In this document: in pieces, positions 7,922 to 17,116 of the stretch
Position numbering within the stretch: position 1 is the stretch's first letter
How the letters are laid out: the number at the start of each line of letters is the position of its first letter
NCBI RefSeq assembly: GCF_000023585.1
Contig: NC_012914.1
Span: 1,684,501 to 1,748,500, forward strand
DNA from: Paenibacillus sp. JDR-2
GTDB lineage: Bacteria > Bacillota > Bacilli > Paenibacillales > Paenibacillaceae
DNA length: 64,000 nucleotides
Reading direction: 5' to 3'
The notes under the pieces: model-generated
Told to the model about the DNA's origin: nothing
Databases searched by the model: none
The model's input: only the letters and a program-made list of their open reading frames with translations
Program-made: the position numbers and the translations under genes

Positions 7922-8877
7922 CCGCCATCCGGCCAAATAGGCTCTGCATATCGAATGATCGCGCCGGAATCGCAGGGCAGTCCGGTCTCATAGGAGAGGT
8001 TGCCGATCCGCTCGGCGGCAATCTGACGAAGCTCCGGCCTTCTGCTGCCCTGTCTTAAATATTGAAGCACGGCGGGAATAACCAGCTGCGCATCCTCCAT
8101 GGCACGGTCCCATAGTATCCAGGCTGTCTCATTGCGGATAACCGTTTTGTCCGAAGGATCAATCCATGGCGTCCCGGCCTCATTCAGCACGTCGTAAGGC
8201 ACCTGCTTCCGAAAGACGAAGGGTTCCATTTGCCCAAAGGTAACGGATCGTTTAATAGACGTGGGATCGTGAAACAGCCGTTGAGCCCGAATCATATCCC
8301 GGATCGCGGTATTCCAATCTTCCTGTAGGACGACCGGTGCAAGCTCTGGATAGTAGCTGCCCGTAATGGCCTGGAAGGCTTTAACTACAGCTTCCGGCAA
8401 ACGGCCTCCAATATCAATTTTACGCCAAACCGGTGTTTTCCACGTTTCAATTCCCCATTGCTGTCTTGCAATAATCGTATCCATCATCACCTCGTAACGC
8501 TGATGATCCCATTTGCGGAAGCCGGATCTGCTGAAGACAAGCGGGTGCATATGCCGGTCGAGCACATGATGGAGCACAAATCCCAATGAATAAACAACAG
8601 CCGGATCTGGCTGCGCGGCATCTGCCGAACGTCCGAGAATCGAATCAAGTAGCTTCATAAGGACAGGCCCGCAGTCCCGGTTATGCATTTCGGTGCCCAG
8701 CTGAATCATGGGCGATTTTCCCTGCCAAGGCAAAAACCGGTGATAGAATAGGAAATCCGGACCCTGACAGCCCATATAAAATAACCGGCAGAGTGGTTCC
8801 GAAGCCGCAAGCCCGGACTCTTGCAGTTGATCAAGTACTTTTTGGCCAAATATAAGATGAGCCCAAACATTAGGCAT
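7903..8877 (-). CDS. Zinc-dependent phospholipase C family protein
   Basis: The 324-residue protein begins M-P-N-V-W-A-H-L-I-F-G and carries a second cluster H-H-V-L-D-R-H-M-H-P, the histidine-rich metal-site pattern of the Zn_dep_PLPC family (Pfam PF00882). No signal peptide is visible, so it is likely cytoplasmic, unlike secreted clostridial alpha-toxins; many Bacillales carry such proteins of unknown substrate. The start at 8877 is chosen because an ATG six codons upstream lies directly at the GGAGG ribosome site, which correctly serves 8877. The last codons and stop are encoded inside the terminator hairpin. Confidence 0.82.
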   Translation of the reverse strand: MPNVWAHLIFGQKVLDQLQESGLAASEPLCRLFYMGCQGPDFLFYHRFLPWQGKSPMIQLGTEMHNRDCGPVLMKLLDSILGRSADAAQPDPAVVYSLGFVLHHVLDRHMHPLVFSRSGFRKWDHQRYEVMMDTIIARQQWGIETWKTPVWRKIDIGGRLPEAVVKAFQAITGSYYPELAPVVLQEDWNTAIRDMIRAQRLFHDPTSIKRSVTFGQMEPFVFRKQVPYDVLNEAGTPWIDPSDKTVIRNETAWILWDRAMEDAQLVIPAVLQYLRQGSRRPELRQIAAERIGNLSYETGLPCDSGAIIRYAEPIWPDGGIKEAP

Positions 8878-8930
8878 GGAAGAAAACCTCCACATTTTGT
8901 CAAATTAAGTATGAAAAAGTGACTATGTGC

Positions 8931-8977
8931 GTAGGACTTAAGTTTCAATAATGATAATATTAGTATACTTGTCCTAC
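8931..8977. repeat. Separated inverted repeat in a divergent promoter region
   Basis: GTAGGAC (8931-8937) and its complement GTCCTAC (8971-8977) flank an AT-rich 33-bp spacer between the divergent phospholipase and CheX-like genes. It could be a regulator site; a 7-bp match could also be chance. A TATAAT at 8987-8992 lies just downstream. Confidence 0.3.
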
Positions 8978-9044
8978 ATATTTAAGTATAATGGAAATAG
9001 AATAGACTACGTGCGAATTTTGTCGAAAAGGAGCGTTCCCGCTA

Positions 9045-9506
9045 ATGAAGGCAGAATACATTAATCCGTTTCTTGAAGCCGCAACGATCGTCATCGAGCA
9101 GGTGATTCAGATTCGGCCTTCCACTGGAAAGCTAGGCCTGAAGAATATCGAATTAGTAGAAAATCACATTTGGATTCAGATTGGGATTAATGGGCAAATG
9201 AATGGCGACATTGTATTCGGGCTGAGTGAGCAGGTAGCTTTGAAGATGGTCTCAGCCATGATGGGCGGATTTATCATCTCCGAGCTAGACGAGATCGGCC
9301 GCAGCGCGATATCCGAGCTAGGCAATATGATTAGCGGTAACGCGAGCACCATGCTTTTCAATCAAGGGGTAAGCGTAGATATTACACCTCCAAGAATTAT
9401 TCAGTCGGCTAGCGCCGAAAGCTTATCTGCAGGACAGGCATTAACGGTGCCTCTCATTATGGACGGAATCGGTCAATTTGATATTCAAGTCCTAGTCGCA
9501 TCGTAA
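9045..9506 (+). CDS. CheX-like chemotaxis phosphatase family protein
   Basis: At 153 residues this matches CheX/CheC-family proteins, which dephosphorylate CheY-P. The key E-x-x-N motif is present as E91-L-G-N94 inside the helix R-S-A-I-S-E-L-G-N-M-I-S-G-N, and the N-terminus (I-N-P-F-L-E-A) is CheX-like. No chemotaxis genes are adjacent, so it may act on a distant CheY or have another role. Start ATG at 9045 has AAAGGAG upstream. Confidence 0.85.
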   Translation: MKAEYINPFLEAATIVIEQVIQIRPSTGKLGLKNIELVENHIWIQIGINGQMNGDIVFGLSEQVALKMVSAMMGGFIISELDEIGRSAISELGNMISGNASTMLFNQGVSVDITPPRIIQSASAESLSAGQALTVPLIMDGIGQFDIQVLVAS

Positions 9507-9517
9507 CATGGAAACAG

Positions 9518-9542
9518 GCTCCTTCGGGAGCTATTTTTTTTT
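9518..9542 (+). terminator. Terminator after the CheX-like gene
   Basis: A short stem gctcc-ttcg-ggagc with a stable tetraloop is followed by a long T run. Confidence 0.8.
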
Positions 9543-9622
9543 GGTTTATCTTTTGCTAATCGGGGATTGATCAAGTACACTGAAGAGATGAGAATGAGCG
9601 AAGCGGATGCAGGTGATGATGA

Positions 9623-10396
9623 GTGTTAAAGGGGAAAATTGTCCTTATTTCCGGAGCCTCCAGCGGTATTGGAGCGGTCACGGCGAAACAGCTGGCTAAG
9701 CTTGGAGCGGTGCCGATATTGACCGGACGGAACCTGGAACGGCTTCGCAAGCATGCGGCCGCAATCGGTGCGGCATGTCCGATGTATCAGATGGATGTAA
9801 CCGATATGAAGCAGGTGCAGCAGACCGTTGATGTCATTATAGCGAGTTACGGTAAAATCGATATTCTGCTGAACAATGCGGGCTTTGGCAAATTCGAGAC
9901 TTTCCTGGAAGCGGATGTAGAAAGCTTCGAACAGATGATGGACACCAACTATATGGGAATTGTCCGCTGTACGAAAGCCGTGCTGCCCTACATGCTGAAG
10001 CAGGGAAGCGGACATATTGTTAATATCGCTTCTATGGCGGGGAAAATTGGTTCCTCGAAGTCTACCGGTTACTCGGCAACCAAGCATGCGGTGCTTGGCT
10101 TCACCAATTCTCTGCGCATGGAGCTGAATGGTACAGGTATTATGGTATCGGCGGTTAATCCAGGACCGATCCGTACCGAATTTTTTGATGTCGCCGATCC
10201 TTCAGGCACTTACGTGAAAAACGTAAACTGGTTTATGATGAAGCCTGAATATGTCGCGTCGCAAATAATTAAAGTGATGGAACGGCGGAAAGCCGAAGTA
10301 GATCTGCCAAAAACAGCGGCTGTTGGCATTAAGCTGTATCAGCTGTTCCCGCGCATCGCCGATCGTGTGTTTGGCGGTTGGTTTAATCGAAAATAG
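9623..10396 (+). CDS. Short-chain dehydrogenase/reductase (YqjQ-like)
   Basis: A classical SDR of 257 residues: cofactor loop G-A-S-S-G-I-G (11-17), N-N-A-G (84-87), and the catalytic Ser region with Y150-x-x-x-K154. The P-G-P-I-R-T motif follows. The substrate is unknown; length and motifs resemble B. subtilis YqjQ. The basic residues after the second strand (T-G-R-N) suggest NADPH preference. GTG at 9623 is the start; two ATG codons just upstream are out of frame, and AGGTGA supplies the ribosome site. The helicase gene follows 24 bases later, so the two are probably co-transcribed. Confidence 0.88.
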   Translation: MLKGKIVLISGASSGIGAVTAKQLAKLGAVPILTGRNLERLRKHAAAIGAACPMYQMDVTDMKQVQQTVDVIIASYGKIDILLNNAGFGKFETFLEADVESFEQMMDTNYMGIVRCTKAVLPYMLKQGSGHIVNIASMAGKIGSSKSTGYSATKHAVLGFTNSLRMELNGTGIMVSAVNPGPIRTEFFDVADPSGTYVKNVNWFMMKPEYVASQIIKVMERRKAEVDLPKTAAVGIKLYQLFPRIADRVFGGWFNRK

Positions 10397-10420
10397 CGGT
10401 GGAAAAAGAGAGGAACGTAT

Positions 10421-11839
10421 ATGAGTCAAAAGACATGGAATGATCTAGGTATTAATAAGGCGCTGGGCGATAAGCTGGAAGCGAACAATATAAAGGTCCC
10501 ATCGGCCATTCAAGCCGAGGCAATCCCGACTTTGCTTGAAGGCCGGGATGTATCCGCGCGTTCGCAGACGGGCTCGGGCAAGACGTTGGCTTATTTGCTG
10601 CCGATGCTTCAGCAGTTGAAGCCATCATCGGGGGCGATCCAAGCGATTATCCTTGCTCCAACACAGGAGCTGGCGATGCAAATCGTCCGCGTAGCCGAAG
10701 GATACGCGGAGCCGCTTGGCCTCCGCGTTCAGCAGCTGATCGGCGGCGCGGCGATGAAACGCCAAATTGAGAAGCTGAAGCTTCGTCCGCAGATTGTCAT
10801 CGGTACGCCGGGGCGGATTCACGAGCTGTTGAAGCTGCGCAAGCTGAAGCTCAGCGATGTTCGTCATATCGTTATCGATGAAGCGGACCAGGTGTTTGAG
10901 CTTGGATCCACCCGCGAGGTGGAGACAATCCTGTTTGCCATGAGCCAAGAGCGCCAGCTGGCCTTTTTCTCCGCAACGTATCCCGATGTAATGGCACGGT
11001 TTGAAGGACGATGGATGAAGGATACCGTCCGTATTCAGATTGCGCCGGAGCAACGGGTTTCGGAGACGATTAATAACTTTTATGTGGTATGCGATAAACG
11101 GGACAAGCCGGATGCCGCTAGACGGATTGTCCGGATGCTGAAGCCGGAGTCTGCGCTTTTGTTCCTGAACGTTACCGAAAATATAGCGAATTGGGAAGCG
11201 AAGCTGAGCTATGAGGGCTTCTCCGTGGAGACCTTGTACGGCGATTCGGACAAGCAGCGCCGGGCAGCAACGCTGGCCAGATTCCGTGAAGGAAAAACGC
11301 AGCTGCTTCTCGCAACCGACGTAGCGGCCAGAGGTCTTGATATTGAGGGTCTGCAGCTAGTCATAAATCTGGATCCTCCTATTGATGCGGATCATTATGT
11401 TCACCGCGCCGGCCGTACCGGGCGCATGGGCCGGAAAGGGACCGTTATCTCGCTTATTACGCCGCAAGAACGGTTTATTATGGACAAATTCCGCAAGTCT
11501 CTTCGTATCGAGCTGCCGGAGAAGGCGATGTACAAAGGCGAATTCGTGGATCCGAGCGATCTGCCGAATAAGGTTTCGGCAAGACCGTCCCCGCGCCGGA
11601 CTGCCGTAGAGCAGGAAGTCAGCACGCGTTCATTTGTTGCGCCTAAGAACAGCAAGGAATGGGAGTCATTGCTCAAGGAAGAGCGGAAGCCCAAGAAAGG
11701 CGCTGCAAAGCCGGAAAGCGCAGCTCCGGCACCGCGTCCGAAGCCGGCTGCAACCAAGCAGGAACGGCTCCGCGACAAGAAAGACAAGGGTGCTCCGAAG
11801 TGGCTGAAGGCCAAGCGCGAAAGTCAGGACAATCAATAA
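10421..11839 (+). CDS. DEAD-box RNA helicase (YfmL-like)
   Basis: An ATP-dependent RNA helicase of 472 residues with all main motifs: Q-motif region near residue 31, Walker A T-G-S-G-K-T (50-55), D-E-A-D (153-156), S-A-T (184-186) and H-R-A-G-R-T-G-R (328-335). The tail from about 395 is basic and rich in Lys, Pro and Ala, which usually binds RNA non-specifically. The core resembles B. subtilis YfmL, linked to ribosome assembly and cold growth; the longer basic tail is different. AGAGGAACG serves as ribosome site. No clear terminator follows before the structured region at 11890. Confidence 0.92.
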   Translation: MSQKTWNDLGINKALGDKLEANNIKVPSAIQAEAIPTLLEGRDVSARSQTGSGKTLAYLLPMLQQLKPSSGAIQAIILAPTQELAMQIVRVAEGYAEPLGLRVQQLIGGAAMKRQIEKLKLRPQIVIGTPGRIHELLKLRKLKLSDVRHIVIDEADQVFELGSTREVETILFAMSQERQLAFFSATYPDVMARFEGRWMKDTVRIQIAPEQRVSETINNFYVVCDKRDKPDAARRIVRMLKPESALLFLNVTENIANWEAKLSYEGFSVETLYGDSDKQRRAATLARFREGKTQLLLATDVAARGLDIEGLQLVINLDPPIDADHYVHRAGRTGRMGRKGTVISLITPQERFIMDKFRKSLRIELPEKAMYKGEFVDPSDLPNKVSARPSPRRTAVEQEVSTRSFVAPKNSKEWESLLKEERKPKKGAAKPESAAPAPRPKPAATKQERLRDKKDKGAPKWLKAKRESQDNQ

Positions 11840-11889
11840 AAAACCAAATATAAGAAATTTTTTTAGAAGCCACCCTCCCAAAACTTTAG

Positions 11890-12038
11890 ACCTTCGACGA
11901 AAACGTATAGGCGAAGGTACAAGCGGAATATTTTCCGCAAGGTGAAACGGTTTCGCCGTCCTTTGGAGGCAGAACGCGTTTCAATCCGGAGAATTCTAAG
12001 CGATGTTTATAAGAACACACTTATAAACTCTTAGAATT
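11890..12038 (+). promoter_or_regulatory. Structured leader upstream of the SLH protein gene
   Basis: Four consecutive stem-loops can be drawn in 150 bases: accttcg/cgaaggt (11890-11918), gcggaa/ttccgc (11923-11938), ggtgaaa/tttcgcc (11941-11957), and a long two-part stem, aattctaag plus gtttataag with cttataaac plus cttagaatt (11992-12038, loop aacaca). The last has no T run, so it is not an ordinary terminator. I could not match the region to a known riboswitch class. It may control or stabilise the SLH mRNA. Confidence 0.5.
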
Positions 12039-12067
12039 TAAAAAAGTACAAGGGAGAGTGGCTTTTT

Positions 12068-13267
12068 ATGAAGAAACAAGCGGTATGGAAAAAAACGGTG
12101 ATCTCTTCGCTAGCTGTTATGATGCTCGCAGGCGGCGCGTCTTCGGCTTTCGCAAACGGTAACCATAACGACGATGGCGGAAAAAAAGGCGACGATCGTG
12201 GCGACAAGAAAGAAGTAAAGGTTAACTGGAAATTCAACGATGAAGATGATATGAAATGGGCAATGGAATATATTATGCGTCTGGCGTCGAAGGGCGTATT
12301 TACGGGTTATGAGGACGGCACGTTTAAGCCTAATCAAAAAATTTCCCGCATTGAGACGATTGTTGCGGCCGTTCGTCTGATGGGCCTCCGCGAGCAGGCG
12401 GAATCTACGGAAGAAATGAACACGAAGCTGAACTTCAAGGATGCCGATCAAATCAAGAAGAAGTATCCGTGGGCAGTAGGTTACGTAGCGGTAGCGGTTG
12501 AGAACGATCTGTTTAACGAGAATGACTTCGAGGTGAAGCCGCAGGAAAATGCTACTCGTCTGTGGGCGGCAACAATCCTCGTTAAAGCGCTTAAACTGGA
12601 AGATGAGGCGAAAGCGCTCAGCAATACGCAGCTGAACTTCAAGGATGCAAAAAATATCCCTGCAGGTTCCGTTGGTTATGTGGCCCTGGCTATCAAAAAA
12701 GGAATTATTACGGGCTACAACGATAATACGTTCCGTCCGAACCAGCCGGTTTCCCGCGCGGAGCTTGCTGCTTTGCTCGACCGCACAGATTCCGAAATTC
12801 CGGATAACGACGGACAAGCTATCACTGGCAAGCTGAAAGCCGTTGCTTCGAATGGTCAAATTACGATTACGCAATCGGGCGGTACGGATTTGACGCTTAG
12901 CCTGGATCAAAACGTCTTTATTTTCAGAGACGACAAGAAAGCTGCGGTAAGCGCGCTGAAGGCAGGCGACGAGATTCTTGTCCGCACTTATCAGAACAAA
13001 ATTGTGTTTATTGAAGTGACTAAAGCAGCGGTTGATGAGTCCAAGTTGTTCGACGTTACGGGCAAAATCAACACGATTACTTATAACGCTAACGGCAAGC
13101 TGTCGACGATCTCCATCTCGAAGCAAGACGGAAATCAAACGACGGTAACCATTTATAACGTTGCGGAAAACGCGCTGATTGCCGGCGACCGAAATAATCT
13201 TGTAACAGGCCATGATGTTAGAATTCAAGGCAAAGACGGCGTTATTGCAGGTATTACTATTCTTTAA
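12068..13267 (+). CDS. Secreted SLH-domain protein
   Basis: The 399-residue protein has a signal peptide (K-K-Q start, hydrophobic core, cleavage after S-A-F-A near residue 29) and a short Asp/Lys/Gly-rich linker. Three SLH units follow between about residues 60 and 240; the first and third carry clear G-Y-x-D-x-T-F-x-P-N-Q motifs and the second is degenerate. The C-terminal 150 residues are beta-rich with two similar segments of the G-K-I/L-x-x-x-x-x-N-G type, perhaps OB-like or DUF5666-like. It should sit on the secondary wall polymer. GGGAGAG precedes the ATG. The leader is unusually structured. Confidence 0.88.
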   Translation: MKKQAVWKKTVISSLAVMMLAGGASSAFANGNHNDDGGKKGDDRGDKKEVKVNWKFNDEDDMKWAMEYIMRLASKGVFTGYEDGTFKPNQKISRIETIVAAVRLMGLREQAESTEEMNTKLNFKDADQIKKKYPWAVGYVAVAVENDLFNENDFEVKPQENATRLWAATILVKALKLEDEAKALSNTQLNFKDAKNIPAGSVGYVALAIKKGIITGYNDNTFRPNQPVSRAELAALLDRTDSEIPDNDGQAITGKLKAVASNGQITITQSGGTDLTLSLDQNVFIFRDDKKAAVSALKAGDEILVRTYQNKIVFIEVTKAAVDESKLFDVTGKINTITYNANGKLSTISISKQDGNQTTVTIYNVAENALIAGDRNNLVTGHDVRIQGKDGVIAGITIL

Positions 13268-13284
13268 CAAGAATTGAATGGAAG

Positions 13285-13326
13285 CAGGTATTCCTTCCCT
13301 CGTGGAAAGGAATACCTGTTTTTTTT
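13285..13326 (+). terminator. Terminator after the SLH gene
   Basis: A 12-bp stem (caggtattcctt with complement) is followed by eight T. Confidence 0.88.
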
Positions 13327-13401
13327 GATATTGCGGCTGTAATTCGGTATGCTGATAACAGAAGAGCAACTTATTTTATAGGTAATTGTAGGTGACGGAA
13401 T

Positions 13402-14154
13402 ATGAGCGAGCCCATTTTGCAGGTGGCCGGATTAACCGGCGGTTACAGTCCGCGGCGTCCCGTGCTACATGATGTGACGTTCGAGGTGCGGGCAGGAGAA
13501 ATGGTAGGATTAATAGGACTTAATGGTGCGGGAAAAAGCACAACGATCAAGCATATTCTTGGGCTTATGAAGCCCCATCAGGGCCTGGTGAAAGTAGACG
13601 GCGTTACGCTTGAGGACAACGCGGAGCGTTACCGGTCCGCTTTTGCCTATGTGCCGGAGACGCCGGTACTGTTCGATGAACTGACAGTGGAGGAGCATTT
13701 ACGTCTGACCGGAATGGCTTACAATGTGGCGGAGCCGGCATTCGGAGAGCGGCAGGAACAGCTGCTGGATGAATTCCAGATGAGGCCAAAGCGTGGGGCA
13801 TTTGCTTCGCATTTGTCCAAGGGGATGAAGCAGAAGGTAATGATTATGAATGCGCTGCTCTCCGAACCGCCGCTTTATATGATAGACGAGCCGTTCCTTG
13901 GTCTGGACCCGTTAGGTATTCGTTCTCTGCTTGAACGGCTTGTTGAAATGAAGAAGAGAGGCTCGGCTATTCTGATGAGCTCTCACATCCTGTCCACGGT
14001 GGAGGCGTATTGCGACCGGTTTATTGTTATGCATCAAGGCAAAGTGGCTGCATACGGCACGCTTGAAGAGGTATGCCAGACTGCCGGAATCGAAACGCGC
14101 GGCGGGGCGCTGGAGGATGCCTTTTACAAGCTTGTCACCGAGGGACGCCAATGA
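13402..14154 (+). CDS. ecsA: ABC transporter ATP-binding protein EcsA
   Basis: A 250-residue ABC ATPase with Walker A G-L-N-G-A-G-K-S-T (39-47), signature L-S-K-G-M-K-Q-K (138-145) and Walker B L-Y-M-I-D-E-P (D162, E163). The sequence and the EcsB-type permease next to it identify EcsA. In Bacillus the Ecs transporter affects sporulation, competence, secretion and membrane proteases; its cargo is linked to peptide export. The TGA overlaps the ATG of ecsB. The third gene ecsC of B. subtilis is absent here. Confidence 0.9.
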   Translation: MSEPILQVAGLTGGYSPRRPVLHDVTFEVRAGEMVGLIGLNGAGKSTTIKHILGLMKPHQGLVKVDGVTLEDNAERYRSAFAYVPETPVLFDELTVEEHLRLTGMAYNVAEPAFGERQEQLLDEFQMRPKRGAFASHLSKGMKQKVMIMNALLSEPPLYMIDEPFLGLDPLGIRSLLERLVEMKKRGSAILMSSHILSTVEAYCDRFIVMHQGKVAAYGTLEEVCQTAGIETRGGALEDAFYKLVTEGRQ

Positions 14155-15404
14155 GCGGGGGGAATCGGTCACTTGAGGCATTATGGCTTAAGCGGTCAGG
14201 AGAATTCAGAAAAGAAGTAACTCCTTATTTCGGTTATATGGCGCAAAGCGGGTTTCCGTTGTTTATGTCGTTTATCGTGTTGTCATCTGCCTTTGGTTAC
14301 ATCAAGCTGATTCGGGGTCTGCCAAGCGGATTTCCAATTACGCTTGTTGGTACCGTGGCCTTGTTTATTATTCTTAGCTGGAGTCCGCTTCGAACCTGGC
14401 TGACTTCGCCGGATATTGTCTTCCATATGCCTCGGGAAGCGGAAATGGGCAGCTATATACGCAGAAGCTTCCGTCGCTCAGCAATCTTGACATCTTTGCT
14501 CGGGTTTATAGTTCTTCTGCTATACTGGCCGATTTACCGGCAAGGAGACGGGGAAGCCGGCTTTTTGACTTTGCTGCTCCTTTGCGCGGTCATGCGGGCG
14601 GCAAACCTGTGGGGGGCGTGGAAGGAACGGAAAATAGCCTGGTCCGGTGTCCGCCTTCTGCTTCGGCTTTTGCGCTGGGCAGCGAATGCACTTACGCTGG
14701 TGATCATGCTGACAAGCGCACCATGGCAGGCTGCTTTGTTCCTGCTGCTGCTCCTTGTCTTGTTCGCCCTGCTGTACCGGCTGCCGGTACAGCATTCCTT
14801 CCCATGGGAACGGCTGATCGAAGAAGAGGTTCGTACCCGAAGAAGCTACTATCAATTTTTCGGCTTATTTATCGATGTTCCAACGATGCCTTCCCGTACT
14901 GCACCTCGATCTTACCTGGCGTGGATTATAAGGTATATTCCGAACCGGCACCGCCTGACCTATGCATATTTGTACGCGGCGTCCCTAGTACGTACGGAAA
15001 TTGGCGGCATCGTCCTGCGGCTTACCGTATTGTTTGCGCTTATCGTTTACTGGTTTGCGGAGGACGGATGGCTGTCGGGTTGGGGAGCTGCTGCAGCTTA
15101 TATGATCCTTCTGCAGTTGGTTGCCGTACAGCTGGGGGGATTGCGGCATGCTCATCGCTATTCCGTCTGGCGCCACGTCTATCCGCTGCCCGAGGCAAAA
15201 CGGATGGAGAGTCTGGTTATCGTAGACCGGTGGGCGCTTGCGATTGTTTCTTTCCTCATGTGGCTGCCGGCAGCCGTCATGCTGCTGGCTAAAGGGCTCA
15301 TTATTCCGGCAATTGTCGCGCTATTAGCTGCTTATGCGCAGATTCTGTTCTTGCGTCCCGGCCGCTTGCGCCGCAAGCTGTATGAAGACGCGGAGGAAGA
15401 ATGA
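14151..15404 (+). CDS. ecsB: ABC transporter permease EcsB
   Basis: The 417-residue protein is strongly hydrophobic with about eight to ten membrane segments, beginning near residue 35, and matches the EcsB family (PF05975) in layout, including the motif L-W-x-x-R-x-x-E-F near the start. The ATG at 14151 overlaps the ecsA stop (ATGA); upstream in-frame codons lie inside ecsA. It forms the membrane part of the Ecs exporter with EcsA. A bidirectional terminator follows. Confidence 0.88.
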   Translation: MSGGNRSLEALWLKRSGEFRKEVTPYFGYMAQSGFPLFMSFIVLSSAFGYIKLIRGLPSGFPITLVGTVALFIILSWSPLRTWLTSPDIVFHMPREAEMGSYIRRSFRRSAILTSLLGFIVLLLYWPIYRQGDGEAGFLTLLLLCAVMRAANLWGAWKERKIAWSGVRLLLRLLRWAANALTLVIMLTSAPWQAALFLLLLLVLFALLYRLPVQHSFPWERLIEEEVRTRRSYYQFFGLFIDVPTMPSRTAPRSYLAWIIRYIPNRHRLTYAYLYAASLVRTEIGGIVLRLTVLFALIVYWFAEDGWLSGWGAAAAYMILLQLVAVQLGGLRHAHRYSVWRHVYPLPEAKRMESLVIVDRWALAIVSFLMWLPAAVMLLAKGLIIPAIVALLAAYAQILFLRPGRLRRKLYEDAEEE

Positions 15405-15414
15405 CCGTTTTTCG

Positions 15415-15458
15415 TAAAAAATAGCGGTGCAGGGAGTATCCCTTGCACCGCTATTTTT
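15415..15458. terminator. Bidirectional terminator between ecsB and the aminotransferase
   Basis: A long stem (aaaaaatagcggtgca with its complement, one bulge) bears A and T runs on both flanks and serves two convergent genes. Confidence 0.9.
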
Positions 15459-15478
15459 TATTAGTTATAAGAGAGCAA

Positions 15479-16783
15479 TTAACCGAGCAATTCGGTAACC
15501 GCTTTGTAGATCGTATCAAACAGCTCTTCCAGGTTCGGCTCCTCAATGCAGGAGAATGCAACGCGAAGGTCGGTCTCGCCAAGCGCGATTGTTCCGATTC
15601 CGTACTCGTCCAGAAGACGTGTGCGGACCTCTTCCGCGGCTACACCTTTCAGCTTAAGGCACATAAAGTAACCGGAATTAAACGGATAGTAGCTCCATAC
15701 GTCTCCGTAACGTCCGCTGTCGAGCAGATCTTTTACTTTATTGGCGCGCTTCTTCATCACTTCGTATTTCTCCGCTTTCTGCTCATCGAACTCAGCCGAC
15801 TGCAGTGCGCGCAAGACGAAGGTTTGCGATGGATGCGGACCGCTCGAGATTGTCGCGCGGATAATGCCCATCGTTTTTTGCTCAAGTGCAGCTAATGCTT
15901 TATCGGAAGGGTTAGCGTAAGTAATAAAACCAACGCGGAAGCCCCATACGTATTCTTCTTTTGTCGCGCCGTCGACTTTGACAGCGAGTACGCGCGGATG
16001 CAGATCAGCCAGCTTGCCGAAAAGCGATTCATGCAGCGAGTCTTCGAAGAACAAGCCGAAGTACGCGTCGTCCGTTACGGCCACAACGTTAATGCCTGCT
16101 TCTGCCGCATCACGGATTGCTGCAACAATCTCATCGCCTTCCTGAGGACCCGGCGAGTAGCCTGTAGGGTTATTCGGGAAGTTGAGGATAACAATCGCTT
16201 TGCCTTTGTCCTTCTGAGCAAGCAGAGCTTCGCGCAGACCGGCGCTGTTGAAGCGGTAATCCTCATTGTACAGCGGGTATTCAACGATCTCGGCACCGCG
16301 GCGGATGTTGAATGTCAGTTCATAGTTCTCCCAGTTCTTGTTCGGGATGATAACCGCGTCGCCGACATCAGCGAACAAGTCGGCAACAATACTCAAACCG
16401 TGTGTCAATGCGTTTGTAGCGACAGGGTTGCTGAATTTTTTGCCTTCCAGAGAAGGGTTTTCTTTAACCATTTTGGTGCGCCATGCGGAACGCAGCTCCG
16501 GCTTGCCAGCTGGCGGAGCGTATTCGTATATATCTTTTGGATCATACGAAGACAATGTGTCTTGTATAACCTTAAGGTGCATGGGCTGACCGTTTTCTAT
16601 TGCTATGCCGATCGTGGCGTTAAATTTCTTAGCCTTGGCCTTTGCTTCTGCGGATTGGCTGAGTATGCCTTCCTTCGGGAAATAAATCGCTTTTCCTAAA
16701 GCGGACAACATGTCGTAGACGTTCGGACTTTCGGCTTTGAGCGTCTCATTCAACTGCTGAGCAAGTGGGTTCATGGACTTCAT
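15479..16783 (-). CDS. PLP-dependent aminotransferase class I/II
   Basis: The 434-residue protein has fold-type I features: N-P-T-G motif (N-N-P-T-G-Y), D-D-A-Y after the central strand, a lysine in D-G-A-T-K-E-E-Y that should form the Schiff base, and the downstream R-V-G-F. It resembles aspartate-family aminotransferases found alone in Bacillales; the amino donor is not readable. The ATG at 16783 fits the GGAAGGATGG ribosome site; an in-frame TTG seven codons upstream lacks one. A TATAAT on the minus strand at 16832-16837 is a likely -10. Confidence 0.85.
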   Translation of the reverse strand: MKSMNPLAQQLNETLKAESPNVYDMLSALGKAIYFPKEGILSQSAEAKAKAKKFNATIGIAIENGQPMHLKVIQDTLSSYDPKDIYEYAPPAGKPELRSAWRTKMVKENPSLEGKKFSNPVATNALTHGLSIVADLFADVGDAVIIPNKNWENYELTFNIRRGAEIVEYPLYNEDYRFNSAGLREALLAQKDKGKAIVILNFPNNPTGYSPGPQEGDEIVAAIRDAAEAGINVVAVTDDAYFGLFFEDSLHESLFGKLADLHPRVLAVKVDGATKEEYVWGFRVGFITYANPSDKALAALEQKTMGIIRATISSGPHPSQTFVLRALQSAEFDEQKAEKYEVMKKRANKVKDLLDSGRYGDVWSYYPFNSGYFMCLKLKGVAAEEVRTRLLDEYGIGTIALGETDLRVAFSCIEEPNLEELFDTIYKAVTELLG

Positions 16784-17116
16784 TCCATCCTTCCGGGAAA
16801 TCAATTCGTCATTTAACGCTTATCGGGTGCTATTATAACATTTTTTTAACAAAGCACACCAACCAAAATGCAATTTTTTTTGACTTTTGTGCAAACGGGA
16901 GGGCAGTACCCGCTTGCGTGCGAGATTCCGGCTGTTGTATGATGTCGGCAAGTACTCGAAATTTCGCGAAAATTGCTTTGGAAAAGCGTCGCGAGATACG
17001 GAATATTTGCTTGCGAAGTATATTTACTTAATAATGAATAGTGTTGTTTGGTAAAATTTAGGATTATACCTACGATGTGTTATTGGTCTGAATTTTTCGG
17101 CTAATGCTTACGAAGT
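16784..17116. other. Divergent intergenic region
   Basis: No gene is seen between the aminotransferase and the AraC regulator. It holds the probable minus-strand -10 (16832-16837), a run of T, and AT-rich sequence with several candidate plus-strand -10 boxes but no clear promoter pair. Confidence 0.5.

Noticed and set aside
11890..12060. Known riboswitch (c-di-GMP, c-di-AMP, SAM, T-box)
   Set aside because: The conserved cores of these classes as I remember them are absent; kept as unclassified structure.
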